DNA from: Oscillospiraceae bacterium
GTDB lineage: Bacteria; Bacillota; Clostridia; Oscillospirales; Oscillospiraceae
NCBI GenBank assembly: GCA_022801715.1
Contig: JAAWSV010000002.1
Coordinates: 1 to 64,000 of the forward strand
DNA: 64,000 nt
Direction of reading: 5' to 3'
Numbering within the stretch: position 1 is the stretch's first letter; every line of letters starts with the position of its first letter. Below, one piece after another: positions 53,882 to 61,744 of this stretch. The notes under the pieces are model-generated. The model ran no database searches and was not told the DNA's origin. It saw nothing but the letters and a program-made list of their open reading frames with translations. Position numbers and translations under genes: made by a program.

Positions 53882-53910
53882 AGTATACCGCTTTTGGCCT
53901 TTTTTGTACA
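53882..53910 (-). promoter_or_regulatory. Promoter of the DUF4364 gene
   Basis: Minus strand: TGTACA, a 17-base spacer and TATACT, 44 bases before the start codon. Confidence 0.6.
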
Positions 53911-53997
53911 GAGGGAGTTTTCACCCTTATCGTTTGAAGGCATACACTGGAATGAAAGAGCACATCTTTCAACAAGTACTTAATAGGAGGTTTTCCC

Positions 53998-54855
53998 ATG
54001 GCCGATAAGATTTTACCCGGCCCCATCAGCAAATGCGCTGACTATAAAGAGGCTGTTTGCATCCATACCAAGAAGATCTACGACTCCTGCCGCGACAAGG
54101 ACTGCATCGAGGATCTGCGCTTCTATCCCACGGCGGCGGGGCAGGAGGTGCTCAACCGCGCCATGAACGTCAAGGGGGATAAGGCGGAACTGCTTTACAC
54201 CTTTATCGACGTGGAGCCTGTGGCCTTCAACCGGGGCTTCTTCACCGTGGATATGCGCTTCTTCTACCGGGTGACCCTGTGCGCCTATGTGGGGTGCCCA
54301 CGGCCGGTGGAGGTAGAGGGCCTGTGCGTCTTTGACAAGCGGGTGATCCTCTTCGGCAGCGAGGGCAGCGCCAAAATTTTCTCCTCCAAGGTCCGCGTGG
54401 ACGGCTTGGACCGCCAGCTCTTGGAGCAGAGCAACATGCCCATCGCCGTTGTGGAGGCTGTGGACCCCATGATCTTGGATGCCAAGCTCCTGGAGTGCTG
54501 CGACAGCCGCTGCTGTGACTGTGATATCTGCGAGCTTCCGCCCTGCGTGTGCCAGTGCTTTAACTGCGATCTCACCATGGGCGACGACTGCCGTCGGGTC
54601 TTTATCACCTTGGGCCAGTTCTCTATCGTCCGCTTGGAGCGGGACAGCCAGCTGCTGATTCCCGTGCTGGATTACTGCCTGCCCAACAAGGAGTGCACCG
54701 GCGGTGGCAGCGTCAACAGCTGCACCTACGAGGACCCCTGCGAGCTCTTCAGCACCATCGCCTTCCCCGTGGGCGAGTTCTTCCCGCCCAACACGGTGGA
54801 CCCCTGCTGCTGCTGTGGCAGCGACACCAAGCCCGGCTGCGGCTGCGGCCGGTAG
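53998..54855 (+). CDS. Cysteine-rich clostridial protein of unknown function
   Basis: 285 residues with 28 cysteines (about 10%). The N-terminal part (ISKCADYKEAVCIHTKKIYDSCRDKDC) and central mixed domain are followed by a dense stretch CCDSRCCDCDICELPPC and a CCCCG...GCGCGR tail. No signal peptide or membrane helix. Proteins with this N-terminus recur in spore-forming clostridia; a spore-coat or metal-binding role is an inference from composition and the nearby spoIIIA operon. The SD is AGGAGG. Monocistronic with its own terminator. Confidence 0.8.
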   Translation: MADKILPGPISKCADYKEAVCIHTKKIYDSCRDKDCIEDLRFYPTAAGQEVLNRAMNVKGDKAELLYTFIDVEPVAFNRGFFTVDMRFFYRVTLCAYVGCPRPVEVEGLCVFDKRVILFGSEGSAKIFSSKVRVDGLDRQLLEQSNMPIAVVEAVDPMILDAKLLECCDSRCCDCDICELPPCVCQCFNCDLTMGDDCRRVFITLGQFSIVRLERDSQLLIPVLDYCLPNKECTGGGSVNSCTYEDPCELFSTIAFPVGEFFPPNTVDPCCCCGSDTKPGCGCGR

Positions 54856-54863
54856 GATCAAGC

Positions 54864-54895
54864 AAAAAGCTGTGCGCTCTGCGCACAGCTTTTTT
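54864..54895 (+). terminator. Terminator after the cysteine-rich gene
   Basis: AAAAAGCTGTGCG pairs with CGCACAGCTTTTT around a short loop, followed by T's. Confidence 0.93.
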
Positions 54896-54939
54896 ATGCC
54901 GCCGGACACCGGTCCGACCAACTGGAACCTGTAAAAATG

Positions 54940-55308
54940 TCAGGGAACTTGGGACAATTTTTCGACGGCCTCCTCTTGGGAGGCGGTGAAGAAGAAGTTT
55001 GTCCCTTGGTTGGACTCATAGATAAAATCGTGCAGGGGTTTGCTGGTATAGTGGGAGAAGTCGCCGTAGATGGCGACCTTGATGTGGTAGTTGATCCACT
55101 TCTGGAGGATCTCCCCGGCCAAGCCGGTGCTGAGAATGAAGAACGTCTCGTCAAACAGCCCCTTGCTCAGGACCAGCCGCGTGGCCCCGGTCTCGTACTT
55201 AACCGTCATGGCCAGATCAAGGGCGGACTGTACGTCTGTAATCATGGTTTCGTCACTGGAAATGACTGCAATATCCTTTCCGTGGCAGTGTAAAAGCTCT
55301 ATATTCAT
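54940..55308 (-). CDS. DUF4180 family protein
   Basis: 122 residues. DVQSALDLAMTVKYETGATRLVLSK and TGLAGEILQKWINYHIKVAIYGDFSHYTSKPLHDFIYESN match DUF4180, a small cytoplasmic family of unknown function found in scattered Firmicutes and Proteobacteria. GAGGAG is positioned before the ATG. Monocistronic with a near-consensus promoter. Confidence 0.88.
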   Translation of the reverse strand: MNIELLHCHGKDIAVISSDETMITDVQSALDLAMTVKYETGATRLVLSKGLFDETFFILSTGLAGEILQKWINYHIKVAIYGDFSHYTSKPLHDFIYESNQGTNFFFTASQEEAVEKLSQVP

Positions 55309-55355
55309 CTATTTTCTCCTCTCGTGATGGCAGTACAAATTCTCATTGATGGGGT

Positions 55356-55384
55356 ATCATAGCACATACCGTCCGCTTTGTCAA
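55356..55384 (-). promoter_or_regulatory. Promoter of the DUF4180 gene
   Basis: Minus strand: TTGACA, a 17-base spacer and TATGAT preceded by TGC (extended -10). Strong. Confidence 0.88.
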
Positions 55385-55451
55385 ATTTCCGCCGGCAAGC
55401 ATATAGTGCAACAGGGCAGGGCCTGCCGGGTCGGGAGAGTGTGAGGTATCT

Positions 55452-55757
55452 ATGATTGATCTTACCCCTATTATCAATTCCGTCATCGCGCTGGCGGCGG
55501 CGCTGATCGCCTACTATGTCATACCTTGGCTCCGCCGGCACACCACGGAGAAGGAGCGGGAGGAGCTGCTGCGCTGGGTCAACATAGCCGTCAAGGCCGC
55601 GGAGCAGGTCCAGAAGCAGACCGATGGTCCGGGGCGGAAGTCCTACGTACAGTCTTTTTTGCAGTCCAAGGGCTTTGATATCAATGACGCCGCCGTGGAC
55701 GCGGCCATCGAGGCCGCTGTTCTGGAGATGAACCAAGTAATCAAGGGACAGAAATGA
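55452..55757 (+). CDS. Phage holin-like protein (LLH family)
   Basis: 101 residues: a single N-terminal hydrophobic helix (IINSVIALAAALIAYYVIPWL), an acidic/basic coiled segment (EKEREELLRWVNIAVKAAEQV) and a C-terminal DAAVDAAIEAAVLEM, the arrangement of the LLH holin family. No endolysin, tail or other phage gene is nearby, so it is an orphan, either domesticated or misnamed by homology. It lies just upstream of spoIIIA behind a GTGAGGT site. Confidence 0.75.
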   Translation: MIDLTPIINSVIALAAALIAYYVIPWLRRHTTEKEREELLRWVNIAVKAAEQVQKQTDGPGRKSYVQSFLQSKGFDINDAAVDAAIEAAVLEMNQVIKGQK

Positions 55758-55760
55758 TAA

Positions 55761-55796
55761 AGGGGACGCCGTGCAGAGTGCTGTGCGGCGTCCCCT
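55761..55796 (+). terminator. Hairpin after the holin-like gene
   Basis: AGGGGACGCCG pairs with CGGCGTCCCCT, with inner CAG/CTG pairing. The T-tract is absent (CTAAG follows), so this is a possible terminator or separating hairpin before spoIIIA. Confidence 0.55.
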
Positions 55797-55884
55797 CTAA
55801 GAAGATGTACCGATAGATAAGGGCATCTTCTCAGAAAACCCGTCATACTGCCGGACAACCCCTCATAGAGTAGGAGCAGAACAA

Positions 55885-56802
55885 ATGGGACAAGGGGGCA
55901 TGACCATGGACACTTATGCCGTTGGCCGCTACCGGGAGGCCTGCGCGCTGCTGCCGGAGGGGCTGCGTGCCGAGGCACTGGCTCTGCCGGTGCCGGTGCA
56001 GGGGACAGCAGAGGAGCTCAGGCTGCGGACAGGCTCCCCGCTCACCTGCGCCACGCCCTCAGGGGAGCGTCCGGCGGGAAAACGGGCTGTCTCCCCGTGG
56101 GACCTGGAGCAGGTGCTGGATGTGGTGACGGGTTACTCCCGCTATACCGCTGCCGAGACCCTGCGTCAGGGCTACCTCACCGCAAGGGGGGGCTTCCGGG
56201 TGGGCCTGTGCGGCAGCGCGGTGGTGGAGGACGGGGAGGTGCGGACGCTCACCGCCTTTTCCTCTCTCTCCATCCGGATTCCCCGGGAGCAGGTCGGGGT
56301 TGCCCTGCCCCTGCTGAAGCAGCTGACGGAGGACGGCCGGCCCTGCAGCACCCTGATCTTAGGACCGCCGGGGGAGGGCAAGACCACCCTCCTGCGGGAC
56401 CTGATCCGCCTGCTCTCCGACCGCATAGGCCTGCGGGTGGCCCTGGCCGACGAGCGGGGGGAGATCGCGGCCATGTACCGGGGCACGCCTCAGCTCCAAG
56501 TGGGCCGCCACACCGACGTAATGGATGCCTGCCCCAAGGCCTTGGCCATCCCGGCCCTGCTGCGGGCCATGAACCCGCAGGTCATCGCCGTGGATGAGGT
56601 GGCCCTCCCCGCGGACGTAGAGGCGATGGAGCGGGCCTCCCACACCGGCACAGCCCTTCTGGCCACCGTCCATGCCCGCACCCCCGACGACCTCCGCCGC
56701 CGCCCGCTCCTATCCTCCATGATGGAGCTGGGCATCTTCCAGAGGACTGTCACCATTGAGCGGGTGGAGGGCGGGAGAAGGTACCGGGTGGAGACGGGTT
56801 AG
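55885..56802 (+). CDS. spoIIIAA: Stage III sporulation protein AA
   Basis: Cytoplasmic ATPase of the SpoIIIA-SpoIIQ channel linking mother cell and forespore. AEELRLRTG, GYSRYTAAETLRQGYLTARGGFRVGLCG, Walker A LGPPGEGKTT near residue 157, and DERGEIAAMYRG. 305 residues from 55885 (GGAG site upstream); a start at 55906 (MDTYAV) with AGGGGG is also possible. The stop TAG is supplied by a box repeat. First gene of the operon, likely sigma-E controlled by family precedent. Confidence 0.95.
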   Translation: MGQGGMTMDTYAVGRYREACALLPEGLRAEALALPVPVQGTAEELRLRTGSPLTCATPSGERPAGKRAVSPWDLEQVLDVVTGYSRYTAAETLRQGYLTARGGFRVGLCGSAVVEDGEVRTLTAFSSLSIRIPREQVGVALPLLKQLTEDGRPCSTLILGPPGEGKTTLLRDLIRLLSDRIGLRVALADERGEIAAMYRGTPQLQVGRHTDVMDACPKALAIPALLRAMNPQVIAVDEVALPADVEAMERASHTGTALLATVHARTPDDLRRRPLLSSMMELGIFQRTVTIERVEGGRRYRVETG

Positions 56803-56812
56803 GAATGAGGAG
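56799..56812 (+). repeat. Box repeat at the spoIIIAA end
   Basis: TTAGGAATGAGGAG; the TAG is the spoIIIAA stop and the GGAG helps form the SD of spoIIIAB. Confidence 0.65.
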
Positions 56813-56823
56813 AGGGTGGTTTC

Positions 56824-57303
56824 ATGAAGCTTATTGGCGCTTTTCTTCTCCTCCTCTCTGCGCTGGCGCTGCGGCAGGCGCTGCTGCGGCGGCAGGGGGA
56901 GGGGATTGCGGCGGGGGAGGAGCTCTGTCGGGCGCTGGATCGGCTGCATCAAGGGATTTATCGGCTGCGACGGCCCCTGCCGGAGCTGGTGGCGCGGTGT
57001 CGGGAGGAGGCGGTGCTTACGGCCTCCTTCTGGAGGGCGGTGGAGGCGGGGCTTCAGGCGCGGCGGCCCTTTGAAGCGGTGTGGGAGGCGGCGCTGGCGC
57101 TGCTGCCTGAGCCCTATGGGACGCTGATGGCCCCGGCGGCGCTGGCCCTGACGGCGGGGGAGCGGGAGGATCTGCTACATTTGACAAGGGAGGAAGTGTA
57201 CCGCGCCGTCCAAGAGGGACGGCGGCAGCAAGGGGAGCGGGGACGGCTGGTGACCGCACTGTGCCTCTCCGGCGCGCTGCTGGTAATTGTGGTACTGCTG
57301 TGA
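56824..57303 (+). CDS. spoIIIAB: Stage III sporulation protein AB
   Basis: 159-residue membrane protein with helices at both ends (LIGAFLLLLSALALRQALL; ALCLSGALLVIVVLL) and a helical middle, related to GspF-type platform proteins. Identification rests on position and topology plus the LCRALDRLHQGIYRLRRPLPEL block. Slightly shorter than the Bacillus protein (171). Confidence 0.88.
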   Translation: MKLIGAFLLLLSALALRQALLRRQGEGIAAGEELCRALDRLHQGIYRLRRPLPELVARCREEAVLTASFWRAVEAGLQARRPFEAVWEAALALLPEPYGTLMAPAALALTAGEREDLLHLTREEVYRAVQEGRRQQGERGRLVTALCLSGALLVIVVLL

Positions 57304-57304
57304 T

Positions 57305-57499
57305 ATGGATATTGATCTGGTATTTAAGATTGCGGCTATTGGCATCATTGTGGCGGTGCTGAATCAGCTGCTGATCCGCTCGGGACGGGAGGAGCAGGCG
57401 CTGATGACCACCTTGGCCGGGCTTGTGGTGGTGTTGATGATTCTGGTACAGGAGATCAGCAATCTGTTTTCGCTGATTAAGACCCTATTTCAGTTTTAA
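57305..57499 (+). CDS. spoIIIAC: Stage III sporulation protein AC
   Basis: 64-residue, two-helix membrane protein (VFKIAAIGIIVAVLNQLLIRSGREEQA then MTTLAGLVVVLMILV). The start at 57305 (MDIDLVF) is one base after the spoIIIAB stop; the track ORF begins six codons early inside spoIIIAB. Confidence 0.92.
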   Translation: MDIDLVFKIAAIGIIVAVLNQLLIRSGREEQALMTTLAGLVVVLMILVQEISNLFSLIKTLFQF

Positions 57500-57591
57500 T
57501 CCTCGGTTGAAGCCCGTTTCGTTGGGTTCCCTGCGGCTGAAGGGAAGCTGACGGGAAAGACCAAAATTTTACGGGAAGTTATGATACGCTT

Positions 57592-57987
57592 ATGGAACTG
57601 ATAGCTAAGACCGCGGTGATCTGTATTGTGGTATCCCTGACGGCGCTGCTGCTGCAAAGGGATACGCCGGAGCTGGCGCTGCTTCTGACGCTGGGGGCGG
57701 TGACGGTGGTGATGCTCTTCGCCCTCTCCTTCTATGAGGAGGTCCAAGCCATCTTTGCCGCCGTCTGGCAGCAATCCGGGCTGGATGGGGCGCTGTTTGC
57801 GCCGATTTTGAAGATCATCGCCATCTCCTTGGTGACCCGGCTGGGCGCCGACGTGTGCAAGGACAGCGGACAGGGGGCCTTGGCCTCCTTGGTGGACATG
57901 GCCGGTGTGTTCTGCGCCCTTTTGACCGCGGAGCCCCTGTTCTCCCAAGCCTTGGGGATTCTGACACAACTGGGGGGATGGGGATGA
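57592..57987 (+). CDS. spoIIIAD: Stage III sporulation protein AD
   Basis: 131-residue membrane protein with about four helices; ILKIIAISLVTRLGADVCKDSGQGALASLVDMAG is characteristic. A 92-base gap after spoIIIAC contains a TTCCCT/AGGGAA hairpin but no gene. It overlaps spoIIIAE by 4 bases. Confidence 0.93.
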   Translation: MELIAKTAVICIVVSLTALLLQRDTPELALLLTLGAVTVVMLFALSFYEEVQAIFAAVWQQSGLDGALFAPILKIIAISLVTRLGADVCKDSGQGALASLVDMAGVFCALLTAEPLFSQALGILTQLGGWG

Positions 57988-59045
57988 GGCGGGGGCTTTG
58001 TGTGCTTCTTCTGGTGTGGCTCTGCATGGGACAGGCTTGGGCTGTGGAGCTGCCGGGGGAGCTTTTGGACAGCGTCCCGCCCTCGGCGGCGGAGATCGGC
58101 GCGGCGGAGGGCTGGGAGCAGGGGAGCCGGAATCTGGCGGCCTTGATCCAGGACAGCTTCCTCCAGCTCCTGCGGAAGGGGCTGAAAGGGGTGGTGTCGC
58201 TGCTGCTGGTGGTGGTGCTCTGCGGCTTGGCGGAGACGATGCTGGCGGGGGTAAAGGGCCGGGAGGGGTTCTCCTGTCTGGACTTGGCGGCAGCGGCAGC
58301 GGTGGCTATGGTGGCGGCGGGCAACTTTACCCACCTGATGGGGCTGGGGCAGAGGACAGTACTGGAGCTGGACCAGTTCTCCAAGGTGCTTTTGCCCACC
58401 ATCGCCGCGGCCACCGCCTCCATGGGGATGGTGGGCAGCGCGGCAGTGCGGCAGATGGCCACCATGTTCTTCTGCGATATCCTCCTTACCGCCATCGACC
58501 GCTTGGTGCTGCCGCTGATTCAGCTGTACATAGCGGCCCTGTGCGCCGGCAGTATGCTTCGGGATGGGCGGCTGGACGCGGTGGCTGAGGCCATCAAGAA
58601 GGTGGTCACTTGGACACTCAGCGGCATTGTGATGGTTTTTACCCTCTACCTCTCCATTGCTGGGGCGGTGAGCGGTACGGCGGACGGCGCGGCGGCGAAG
58701 GTGGTGAAGAAGGCCATTGCCGCGGCGGTGCCGGTGGTGGGGAATATCGTCTCCGGTGCGGCGGACACGGTGATGGCCGGTGCGGGGGTGCTGAAAAACA
58801 CCATTGGCGTCTTTGGCGTGCTGGTGGTGCTGGCCGCCTGCGTGCTGCCCTTTTTGCAGATCGCGGTGCAGTACCTCCTCTACAAGGCGGCGGCGCTGGT
58901 CGCCGGAACGGTGGGTTCCCGGAATGTGGTGAAGCTGATTGACGGTCTGGGCGGGGCCTTTGGGCTGCTGCTGGGGGCGGTGGGCAGCTGTGCGCTGCTG
59001 CTGCTGATCTCCCTGATCTCCTCACTGATGGTGGTGATTCCATGA
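57984..59045 (+). CDS. spoIIIAE: Stage III sporulation protein AE
   Basis: 353-residue polytopic membrane protein with an N-terminal signal-like segment (GLCVLLLVWLCMGQAWA) and about seven helices. Largest integral component of the SpoIIIA complex. The start at 57984 overlaps the spoIIIAD stop (ATGA); an ATG two codons earlier (57978) is also possible. Confidence 0.93.
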   Translation: MRRGLCVLLLVWLCMGQAWAVELPGELLDSVPPSAAEIGAAEGWEQGSRNLAALIQDSFLQLLRKGLKGVVSLLLVVVLCGLAETMLAGVKGREGFSCLDLAAAAAVAMVAAGNFTHLMGLGQRTVLELDQFSKVLLPTIAAATASMGMVGSAAVRQMATMFFCDILLTAIDRLVLPLIQLYIAALCAGSMLRDGRLDAVAEAIKKVVTWTLSGIVMVFTLYLSIAGAVSGTADGAAAKVVKKAIAAAVPVVGNIVSGAADTVMAGAGVLKNTIGVFGVLVVLAACVLPFLQIAVQYLLYKAAALVAGTVGSRNVVKLIDGLGGAFGLLLGAVGSCALLLLISLISSLMVVIP

Positions 59046-59512
59046 TGGACGCGGTGCGCATGTGGCTTTTGGGGGTGACGGTGACCTCCTTCCTCCTCTC
59101 TTTGGCGGAGACGCTGGTGACGCAGGAGGGGGTGCGGCGGGTGCTGCGCCTCAGCGGCGGGGTATTGCTGATTTTGGTGATGGTCCGGCCCCTGCTGGGC
59201 CTTGTGGGGGAGGTGCCGGCCTTCTCCTTCTCCCAGTACGCGGAGGAGGCGGAGGCTTTAGAGGAAAATTTTGAGCAGAGGCAGGAGGAGACACTCTCCG
59301 CGCTCATAGCCGAGGAGGCAGCCGCATATATATCGGACAAGGCGGAGGAGTTAGGTGTCCCCTGCGGCGTTACCGTGGCGGTAGGCGTGGAGGACGGTGT
59401 GCCCCTGCCCAAGGCCGTGGAGATGACCATTCCCTACCACGCCGGACTGAGCCAGTGGCTGGAGAGGGAGCTGAAAATCGGGGAGGAAAACCAATTATGG
59501 CAAGAGAAGTAG
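59042..59512 (+). CDS. spoIIIAF: Stage III sporulation protein AF
   Basis: 156 residues: two N-terminal helices (WLLGVTVTSFLLSLAETL; LLILVMVRPLLGL) and a small extracytoplasmic ring-building-like domain. Shorter than Bacillus SpoIIIAF (about 206), as usual in clostridia. ATGA overlap with spoIIIAE and 16-base overlap with spoIIIAG. Confidence 0.88.
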   Translation: MMDAVRMWLLGVTVTSFLLSLAETLVTQEGVRRVLRLSGGVLLILVMVRPLLGLVGEVPAFSFSQYAEEAEALEENFEQRQEETLSALIAEEAAAYISDKAEELGVPCGVTVAVGVEDGVPLPKAVEMTIPYHAGLSQWLERELKIGEENQLWQEK

Positions 59513-60045
59513 AGGGAAAGCGGACGGCGCCGGGGGCGCTGGCGCTGCTGTCAAAATATAAGTACGTGATGATTGTCCTGCTGGCCGGGATCGTCTGCTT
59601 GGCGTGGCCCTCCAAGGACCAGGCGGCGCCGGGGATTGAGGCACCGTCGGCGGTGCCGGCGTCAGAGCGGCAGGAGATTCTGCAGCTCCAGCAGGAGATG
59701 GAGGACATCTTGGGCAAGATGCAGGGCGTGGGGGAGCTGCGGCTGATGCTGACGCTGGACCAAGGGAGCTCCAAGGCCCTGGCGCAGGATGCCAGTCTCA
59801 ACTACAGCGGCACGCCCGCCGCGCCGGAGGACTACAGCCGCAGCGCCTCCACCGTGGTGGTCTCCAAGAGCGGCAGCGGCGAGAGCGTGGTGGTCCTTCA
59901 CGAGACCTACCCCCAGTTCCGCGGGGCGCTGGTGGTGTGTCAGGGCGGGGGGGACCCGGCGGTCCGATTGGCGGTTATCGAGGCGGTGTCCGCGCTGACG
60001 GGCCTCGGTTCCGATAAGATTTCAGTGGTGAAATGGCAATCATAG
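59497..60045 (+). CDS. spoIIIAG: Stage III sporulation protein AG
   Basis: 182 residues: one transmembrane helix (YVMIVLLAGIVCLAW), a Pro/Ala linker, a coiled segment (ERQEILQLQQEMEDILGKMQGVGELRLMLTL) and a C-terminal ring-forming domain ending SVVKWQS. Forms the large periplasmic ring of the feeding-tube channel in Bacillus. The start at 59497 follows GGGGAGG. Confidence 0.92.
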   Translation: MAREVEGKRTAPGALALLSKYKYVMIVLLAGIVCLAWPSKDQAAPGIEAPSAVPASERQEILQLQQEMEDILGKMQGVGELRLMLTLDQGSSKALAQDASLNYSGTPAAPEDYSRSASTVVVSKSGSGESVVVLHETYPQFRGALVVCQGGGDPAVRLAVIEAVSALTGLGSDKISVVKWQS

Positions 60046-60058
60046 GGAGGAAGCAGCA

Positions 60059-60640
60059 ATGAAACAGATTTGGAAGCGGAATATCGTAGCGGCCACCGTA
60101 CTCTTGTTCGTCTGCGGGGCGGTGTACCTCAACTGGAAGTACGCCAGCAGCGTGGCTGATCCGGCGGCGGACCAGTCCGGGAAGGTGCTGGGGCAGTCCA
60201 CCTTAGTCAGCGGTGACAACGGCGGCGAGACGGGAACAGAGGGGGAGAACATAGACACCGAGGGCGACAGCGCCAGTACATCCGGCGACTACTTCGCCAC
60301 CGCCCGCCTCACCCGTCAGCAGGCCCGTGACAACGCCATCGCCCTGCTCCGGGAGGCGGCGGAGAGCGAGAGCGCCGACAAGGAGGTAGCCAACGAGGCC
60401 GCGGCCGCCATCCAAGTGCTGGCCGGCTACGCCGTGGCCGAGGCCCAGATTGAGAATTTGGTCACCGCCAAGGGCTACCCCCAGTGTGTGGCCTTTATGG
60501 GGGACAGCAGCATCAGTGTGGTGGTCTCCCCCGCGGGCGAGACGGGGCTGGAGGCCGCCGATGTGGCCCGGATCACGGACATTGTGCTCAATGAGACCGA
60601 TTATACCGCCGGACAGATCACAATATTGGAGGCGGAGTGA
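60059..60640 (+). CDS. spoIIIAH: Stage III sporulation protein AH
   Basis: 193 residues: an N-terminal helix (IVAATVLLFVCGAVYLNW), an acidic linker of about 50 residues, and a C-terminal YscJ/FliF-like ring domain (ARLTRQQARDNAIALLREAA). It binds forespore SpoIIQ in Bacillus. Last gene of the operon; the SD is GGGAGG. Confidence 0.94.
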   Translation: MKQIWKRNIVAATVLLFVCGAVYLNWKYASSVADPAADQSGKVLGQSTLVSGDNGGETGTEGENIDTEGDSASTSGDYFATARLTRQQARDNAIALLREAAESESADKEVANEAAAAIQVLAGYAVAEAQIENLVTAKGYPQCVAFMGDSSISVVVSPAGETGLEAADVARITDIVLNETDYTAGQITILEAE

Positions 60641-60895
60641 TACAGGAAATGCGGGGACTTTTTGAGGGGACGGGGAGGGGACCTCTCCCCTAAGAGGTCC
60701 AAGTCCAGCGTGATCCACGGAGTATTTTCCGATATACGGCCGGGGAAGGGATGGGCGGGAGAAATTCATTTTCTTTGATTTCTTCCGTCCTTCCCTTGCT
60801 ATTTTCCGGCGGGTATGGTATACTACCAAAAAATTGACGGGTAAAATCCTCCGGGGGCCGGGGGATGCCGATTTCATGAAAAAGGAGCGTCGCCG
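60641..60895 (+). other. spoIIIAH-asp23 intergenic region
   Basis: 257 bases without a gene. It contains GGACCTCT-CCCCTA-AGAGGTCC at 60679-60700, enclosed by GGACTT/AAGTCC, a likely end-of-operon structure, then an A+T-rich promoter region. Confidence 0.55.
60796..60824 (+). promoter_or_regulatory. Promoter of the asp23-like/nusB unit
   Basis: TTGCTA, a 17-base spacer and TATACT. A small TGGTA-TAC-TACCA palindrome covers the -10. Confidence 0.8.
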
Positions 60896-60897
60896 CT

Positions 60898-61242
60898 ATG
60901 AATGAGAGCAGCAAGGACTACGTGGTCCATCCGGAGGAGATGGGCGCCATCCATATCTCCGAGGAGGTACTCAGCGCCATCGCCGCCTCCGCCGCCGCCG
61001 AGATCGACGGGGTGGCCGGGCTGATGAACGCCGGCAAGAAGGGGGCCTCCCGGGGGGTGAAGATCACCATCGGCGAGGAGAAGACCGTGGTGGATATCTA
61101 CCTGATGGTCAACTACGGCCAGCCCATCCCCGAGGTGGCCGAGAAGGTGCAGAACGCGGTGGTCTCCTCCATGGAGGCCATGGCCGGCTTCGGCGTGCAG
61201 GAGGTCAACGTGCACGTGGGCGGCGTTAGCTTTGCCAAGTGA
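60898..61242 (+). CDS. Asp23/Gls24 family protein
   Basis: 114-residue Asp23 (DUF322) protein: GAIHISEEVLSAIAASAAAEIDGVAGL, VDIYLMVNYGQPIPEVAEKVQNAV and EVNVHVGGVSF. In Bacillus the equivalent gene (yqhY) lies beside nusB and its protein is linked to fatty-acid/acetyl-CoA carboxylase homeostasis. Here it precedes nusB by 49 bases. Confidence 0.93.
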   Translation: MNESSKDYVVHPEEMGAIHISEEVLSAIAASAAAEIDGVAGLMNAGKKGASRGVKITIGEEKTVVDIYLMVNYGQPIPEVAEKVQNAVVSSMEAMAGFGVQEVNVHVGGVSFAK

Positions 61243-61291
61243 CCATTCCGCAGAGAGACGACAAAAGATAAAGGAAACATAGGTAAGAGGT

Positions 61292-61744
61292 ATGGTCAGA
61301 AGCACTGCCAGAGAGATTGCCGTCCATCTGTCCTACGAGCTCAGCTTCGCCGGTGTGCCGGCGGATGAGGTGCTGGAGCGCCACCTGTCGGCGGAGAATT
61401 TTGCCTCCCTGGCCGGTGAGGACGAGGTGTACCAAGAGACGCCCAAGGGCAAGCAGCGGGAGTATATCACCCGCTTGGTCACAGGCGTGGACCAGCACGC
61501 TTTTGAGCTGGACAGCTATATTGAGAAGTACGCCAAGGGCTGGCGCTTCGCCCGAATGCCCTTGGTGGCCACGGCCATCATGCGGGTGGCTATGTATGAG
61601 ATGCTCTACATGGAGGATATCCCCACCGGCGTGGCGATCAACGAGGCGGTGGAGCTGTGCAAGAAGTACGAGAGCGACGAGGTGGTCAAGTTCGTCAACG
61701 GACTTCTTGGCACCTTCGCCAAGGAAGAAATCAAATCCACTTAG
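61292..61744 (+). CDS. nusB: Transcription antitermination factor NusB
   Basis: 150-residue helical RNA-binding protein that assembles the rRNA antitermination complex. ARMPLVATAIMRVAMYEMLYMEDIPTGVAINEAVELCKKY and FVNGLLGTFAKE are diagnostic. The first hairpin of repeat R5 overlaps its stop codon. Confidence 0.95.
   Translation: MVRSTAREIAVHLSYELSFAGVPADEVLERHLSAENFASLAGEDEVYQETPKGKQREYITRLVTGVDQHAFELDSYIEKYAKGWRFARMPLVATAIMRVAMYEMLYMEDIPTGVAINEAVELCKKYESDEVVKFVNGLLGTFAKEEIKST

Noticed and set aside
55452-55757. Prophage remnant
   Set aside because: Only one holin-like gene; no other phage gene, integrase or attachment-like repeats nearby.
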